Of a DNA stretch of 64,000 nucleotides, positions 46,343 to 64,000 are shown piece after piece. Both the position numbers and the translations under genes were made by a program. Source of the DNA: Pyxicephalus adspersus (lineage: Eukaryota > Chordata > Amphibia > Anura > Pyxicephalidae); contig NC_092866.1 in assembly GCF_032062135.1 (NCBI RefSeq), positions 27,433,820-27,497,819 of the forward strand. The letters are read 5' to 3'. Below the pieces are notes generated by a model. That model worked only from the letters and a program-made list of their open reading frames with translations, was not told where the DNA came from and did not search any database. Every line of letters starts with the position of its first letter. Position 1 is the stretch's first letter.

Positions 46343-47974
46343 TACTTTTTAAAAAAAATTGTGACTAAACAGGTAATTTTAAAAGCAAATGATAAGATAT
46401 GACAGTTTGCAGTGAGAGTCCAGAAGATTTTTCCTAAACTGGAGACCTCTGATGAGCCTCCAGAAGAAAAATGTTTAGAAGGCTGGAAGTTCATCACTTT
46501 GAATCTTTACATTCTAGCAGGTCATTGGTGGAAGCTTGAAACACTTTAAAGGAAAAAAAAGCTGGAACAGTCTGTAATACAACGTTGTCTTGTGATATGG
46601 TAAGGAAAGGTTCCATGAAACGGCTTTAACTTTGCTGATCTCCGGGCAGATGTAATTTCAAAGATTTTTTAATTGTAAAATGGTAAATATAGTTTTCAGC
46701 AATATGCTCAAAACGACTGCCTATAGGACCATTCAACACCGAACTGCAAGTCCCAGGGTGAAACTAAAAGACTTCTTGGGGGTTTAGCTATTTTTGTAGG
46801 GCCTTTTATTACCAACATGGCTGCTACATGAATGTCCTGACCTCGCACCCCATATAAATACCCACTTGCAGAAAAATCCAAAAGAGGGCTAAGGTTTACT
46901 GGCAACACTTGCTAAACAAGCAAGAACAATGTTTTTCTTTTTTTTCTCTTTGTTTTTTTTTGTAGATGGGCCCCGGTTGTTTTTCTGCTAAGCATGCAAG
47001 TGTTACAAACCTTATCTGACAACCATTCAGGATCCATCCCATTCTGTAGAACTGAAAGCCCAAATTTTTGTCAACAGTTTATGCTTCCTGACCTTTCACC
47101 CCCCAATATTTCCCTAGGAAGTCTGTAGAAGTAAACGCGAACTCTAGGGAGACTGGGCATCTTACTGGGCTGTATGTCCCCTTGTGTTCAAAAAGAACGT
47201 TTTGTTTTTTTTTTTTTTTGTTTTTTACTTTGGCGTCCTAATAGGGGACAAATAGGTCCATCTGCAGTGCCCCCCACTTGTTTACAAGGCGCTGGAATAT
47301 TTCTTGTTGATGGACTCACTTCTCCTTGTCTTAACTATTGATTGATGCCAGCTTCTGTTTTGCCCAATTTAACGTTGATGTGGCCAGATTCTGGAGACTC
47401 AAGATGAAACTCCTCTTTGTCTGTTCACATAGGCTTCAATAGTTGTATTGTCTAGAACTGTGGTGCCCAACCTTTTTTCATCTTGCGCCGCTGTTGCCAT
47501 TGAGATAAAACCTGCAGGCCACAATGTAAAAAAATTAAAGATGTATGTTTAAAACTGGAATAGTTTTATTTCAAAATTAAATTAATTCGGAATGTTTTCA
47601 GTTACCATAACATACATGCACCAAATTAGAGATGGGGCAAATAAAGAATTTCTGCACTTACCATTTGTTGCTCATTTTATTAATGCTACATTTTATCAAT
47701 GAAAGATACAAAACTAAATCTATCATACAGTGCTGGCTGGTCATATATTGCTCCTCACTCACCATTCCTGTACCAAAGATCAGAAAAAAACACCATACAA
47801 TGCGCCCTGTTAGTTATAGGGGGCCACTAACCTCCTTTGTACCCCAATAACTCTGCAATGGATACTTTCGGTGAAATTAAATTCATGTGACAGATAGCTA
47901 AGGAGGACATGTTCTTACTACATTAACTTTAGGCCCTTACACCTCCCTCATAAAAAATTAGGGTTAATAGAAAG

Positions 47975-48265
47975 TAAGTGGCCAGCTAAGTGTGACGGGG
48001 TAGCACAGTATGACATTTTAGGGGGAGTTAGCCTTTAGAGTCTCCCACTTGCAGTTACATTTTCCTTTTCTTACAGAGAAATTGTAAGGGGATAGCTATG
48101 TGTGACAAGGTAGCATGATATGTTGGCTATACCATTTTAATGGGGGAGGGACAAAGGGCATTTTTTTTACTGGCTCCCACATTTCCAGTTGCCAACATCT
48201 CTGTTCCAGAGAAATTGACGGTCACAGAAGGTAAGTGGGCAGCTATGTGGAACAGGAACCCTACC
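47975..48265 (+). repeat. Degenerate tandem repeat, about 3 units
   Basis: AAGTGGCCAGCTAAGTGTGAC, GGGGATAGCTATGTGTGACA and AAGTGGGCAGCTATGTGGAA recur at about 110-150 bp spacing, each preceded by a related AGAAATTG or similar block. Confidence 0.45.
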
Positions 48266-50478
48266 ACCCATTTAGCCACCCATTTGGCATAAGGAAGCGA
48301 AGGGGTAACCTCACTGCCAGTCTGAACGCAGTTTTGATGTTTTGTGATCAAGCAAGATCAAATTTGGGCCACCACAGCACAGAGCAAATTGACAATACCC
48401 TAATGCTCATTGCCATGGAAGTGGGACCCGGGGGTCCCCAATATGTAAACTCAATTAGGGGACCAAGGTTTTGAAAAGGCCCCCCTTAATGTGAAAATGC
48501 CCCTGTTGGTTATTAGAATTTTATGCTTGTGACCCCATATCTGGCAAATTGTTATGTTTAGGGCCCTGAAATTTTGGTTAGTAGCAGCTCTCGCGGGGGG
48601 GGGGCGGAGGAGGAGATATGTAGGTTTATACATAGGGATAATGACAGCTGCGTGAACACAGATACAGCTCTTGTGCTGCTGGGATTATCTCAGTACAAGG
48701 TGGGCATCTTCACTCCACTGATTTGGGGGCAGATGTCTTGTCTTTGAAAACTAATCCGCTAGAAACTTAAATTCTTCTCTACTCAAATGCTTGCTACAGT
48801 AGTTGTGAACATTGCCACTAAAGCTTCTCAAGCCTTTTTCCCGAAGCCATCTATTTTACAAACCATGGGATTTTAAGGAAAGATGACATTTTGTAGCTAC
48901 ACTTTTCAAAGAAACGTATAGTTTTGGGCACTTAAAGCGGACCTGTCATGACATTTTTAACCTTGACATTATTAAAGGGTGGCTAGCCCTTTTAAATAAT
49001 TAAAAACATATTTAAACTCAGTTCAAATACAGTATTTCTTGCCCTAATCTGTGCAGCATGGCATTGTTGTGTCTGTATCATGTTGCATGTATCCTATTTA
49101 CAAGTGGAATGCCAGTTTTCTCTGTAGGCTGGGCTGTGATGCTGGGAACTAAAGTCTGCCTATATTTAGAGCTCTTACTGCTTGTCTGTGTGGTTTGTGA
49201 GCTTGTTGTTCATTTGCTTTCTTTTGTGATGAAATGGACTTATTACTTCTGAGCTTTAATATCCATATCAGTATACCACTTCAGCCAATCACAAAATTAA
49301 TGAATATGAAATAGTCACGCTTGAAATACTGTACAAGAAGTACAAAAATCTAATTACGTTGCAGTTTACTTGCTGTTGCAGCTGAATTAGGTGTACATTC
49401 GTGGGTTTTGTGTTCCTTTATTTTACCCATTTATTTTTTAGTATTTCCTGTCCTAGTGACATATCTCATTGGTTGTGCCTATAGCAGAAGCAACATTGTA
49501 CCAGTAGATTGCTAACTACCTATATGCTAATGTTTGCAAGTTCAGCCTTGGTCTGTAGAATAAGCAGGAGGTGCCTGTAGGGAACAGATTTTAAAGCAGA
49601 ACCAAACCGTCGATATTTGCCTGTTCTGTCACAGAGCACCACCATCTTTCTGTTTTCTTTTTCTGTATATATTTTAGATCCCATAACATTTGTGTAACGA
49701 TTTATCAAAACTGTATTTCTATTTAAAAATTGTGAGCACAAACAAGGTAATTTTCTGATAAGTTTTTATCAAGTATTTAATTATTCATTTCAATGCAAAG
49801 GAATCGGTTATGATTTAATCCAATATGAAAACATTTTGAGGGATACTGTAAAACCTTTCTACATCTAATTTGTAGTTTATCGATGGATTTGTGTCATGTA
49901 ACATCAGTAACGCCTAAAAATGATTTACCATTTTTTGCTCCCTTTCTCATCCTTCTTTGCTTGCTTCAAATTACAGGTTAAATACCAAACACAGATTATG
50001 TTAAGCTTTGTGAATTATAGTTTACCTTTCAAGTATTTATTTTGGGTTACCCATGTGTTAACTAGATTGTAAATTTGATATTTAAATATTTAATAAATCA
50101 AAAGTTTTGCAACTTCATATTGAACTTTATTATTAACTAATGCCTGTAACAAGCCACTGATTACATTTATTCATAAAGTATGCTATTTTTGAATGCTGAA
50201 GTGCATGCAAGCTTACAATCAGGATACATGCAACTGTTAAAAAATTTGGTGGGCTTCTGTAAGTAGGCCTGTTTAGCAATTCCCCCTTATTTTCATGGTA
50301 GTAAAATGTTTAAAACCTGAGCAAGAACCTTTTATGGAGTTAAACCTTTGTTCAGTTTTGCAACTTTTATTTGCAGTTAAGAAAAGCTAAGGTCTGCTAG
50401 CAACTGATAAAATTCATATTTTAAAGACAATAAAAAATGCATTTCTAAGTGTTTTATTATCTTTTGCAGCTGGTGAAA

Positions 50479-64000
<13,522 letters not shown>

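Larger units (their letters stand above)
38754..50469 (+). other. CTCF: CTCF 5' intron (about 11.7 kb)
   Basis: Spans from the exon 1 donor to the acceptor TTATCTTTTGCAG at 50457-50469. A further untranslated exon may be hidden here but cannot be identified from sequence alone. The first 2.5 kb is mostly unique sequence; repeats begin near 41.3 kb and are listed separately. Other minor fragments: 47458-47530 (hAT-like end CTGTGGTGCCCAACC), 48930-48955 and 49590-49612 (T2-like ends with AAAGCRGAMC). Confidence 0.7.

Overview
The window looks like nuclear DNA of a vertebrate, most probably a frog. The evidence is one split gene whose exons encode CTCF, plus a repeat complement familiar from anurans: L1/Tx1-type, L2-like and CR1-like LINEs, a tRNA-derived SINE with an L2-like tail, piggyBac elements with TTAA targets, Kolobok/T2-like TTAA MITEs, hAT-like MITEs and Tc1-like relics. 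The species is inferred, not proven. Four assembly gaps (5448-6028, 43351-43630, 52711-53408, 62053-62694) interrupt the sequence.

Region 1-38.5 kb is gene-poor and packed with dead mobile elements, many nested. From left to right: a CR1-like LINE (minus), a piggyBac transposase relic split by an L2-like LINE 3' end, an L2-like reverse transcriptase relic split by a hAT-like MITE, a second CR1-like fragment, a TIR element around a gap, a SINE abutting a piggyBac-type MITE, L1/Tx1 copy A (8.7-15.0 kb, itself holding a piggyBac-type MITE), a minus-strand relic of an uncharacterised multi-copy protein family (15.0-16.3 kb), several MITEs, L1/Tx1 fragment D (20.2-21.8 kb), a nearly full-length L1/Tx1 copy B with target-site duplication (22.3-28.8 kb), L1/Tx1 copy C (29.4-33.9 kb), a dense cluster of perfect and near-perfect palindromes (33.9-34.8 kb), and two inverted-repeat elements (34.8-36.1 kb).

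Region 38.5-64 kb is the 5' half of CTCF on the + strand. A CpG-rich promoter carries stacked ZNF143/THAP11-, Sp1-, NRF1- and YY1-like motifs and is followed by a probable untranslated exon 1 with a strong donor (38754). After an intron of about 11.7 kb comes the ATG exon (50470-51253; ATG at 50479), which encodes the acidic N-terminal region including the Y-D-F cohesin-binding motif. Four further coding exons (58651-58821, 59038-59171, 61277-61397, 62715-62864) encode zinc fingers 1-6 and the first half of finger 7. All splice phases join cleanly into 450 complete codons plus one base. The rest of the gene (end of ZF7 to ZF11 and the C-terminus) lies beyond the right edge. The introns hold MITEs, Tc1-like relics and L2 tails.

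CTCF is the only apparently functional gene. All LINE and transposase reading frames seen carry frameshifts, stops or lost catalytic residues. The most unusual items are the uncharacterised protein-family relic at 15-16.3 kb, the palindrome cluster at 34 kb, and two short patches (92 and 95 bp) of duplicated sequence placed between L1 copies B and C.
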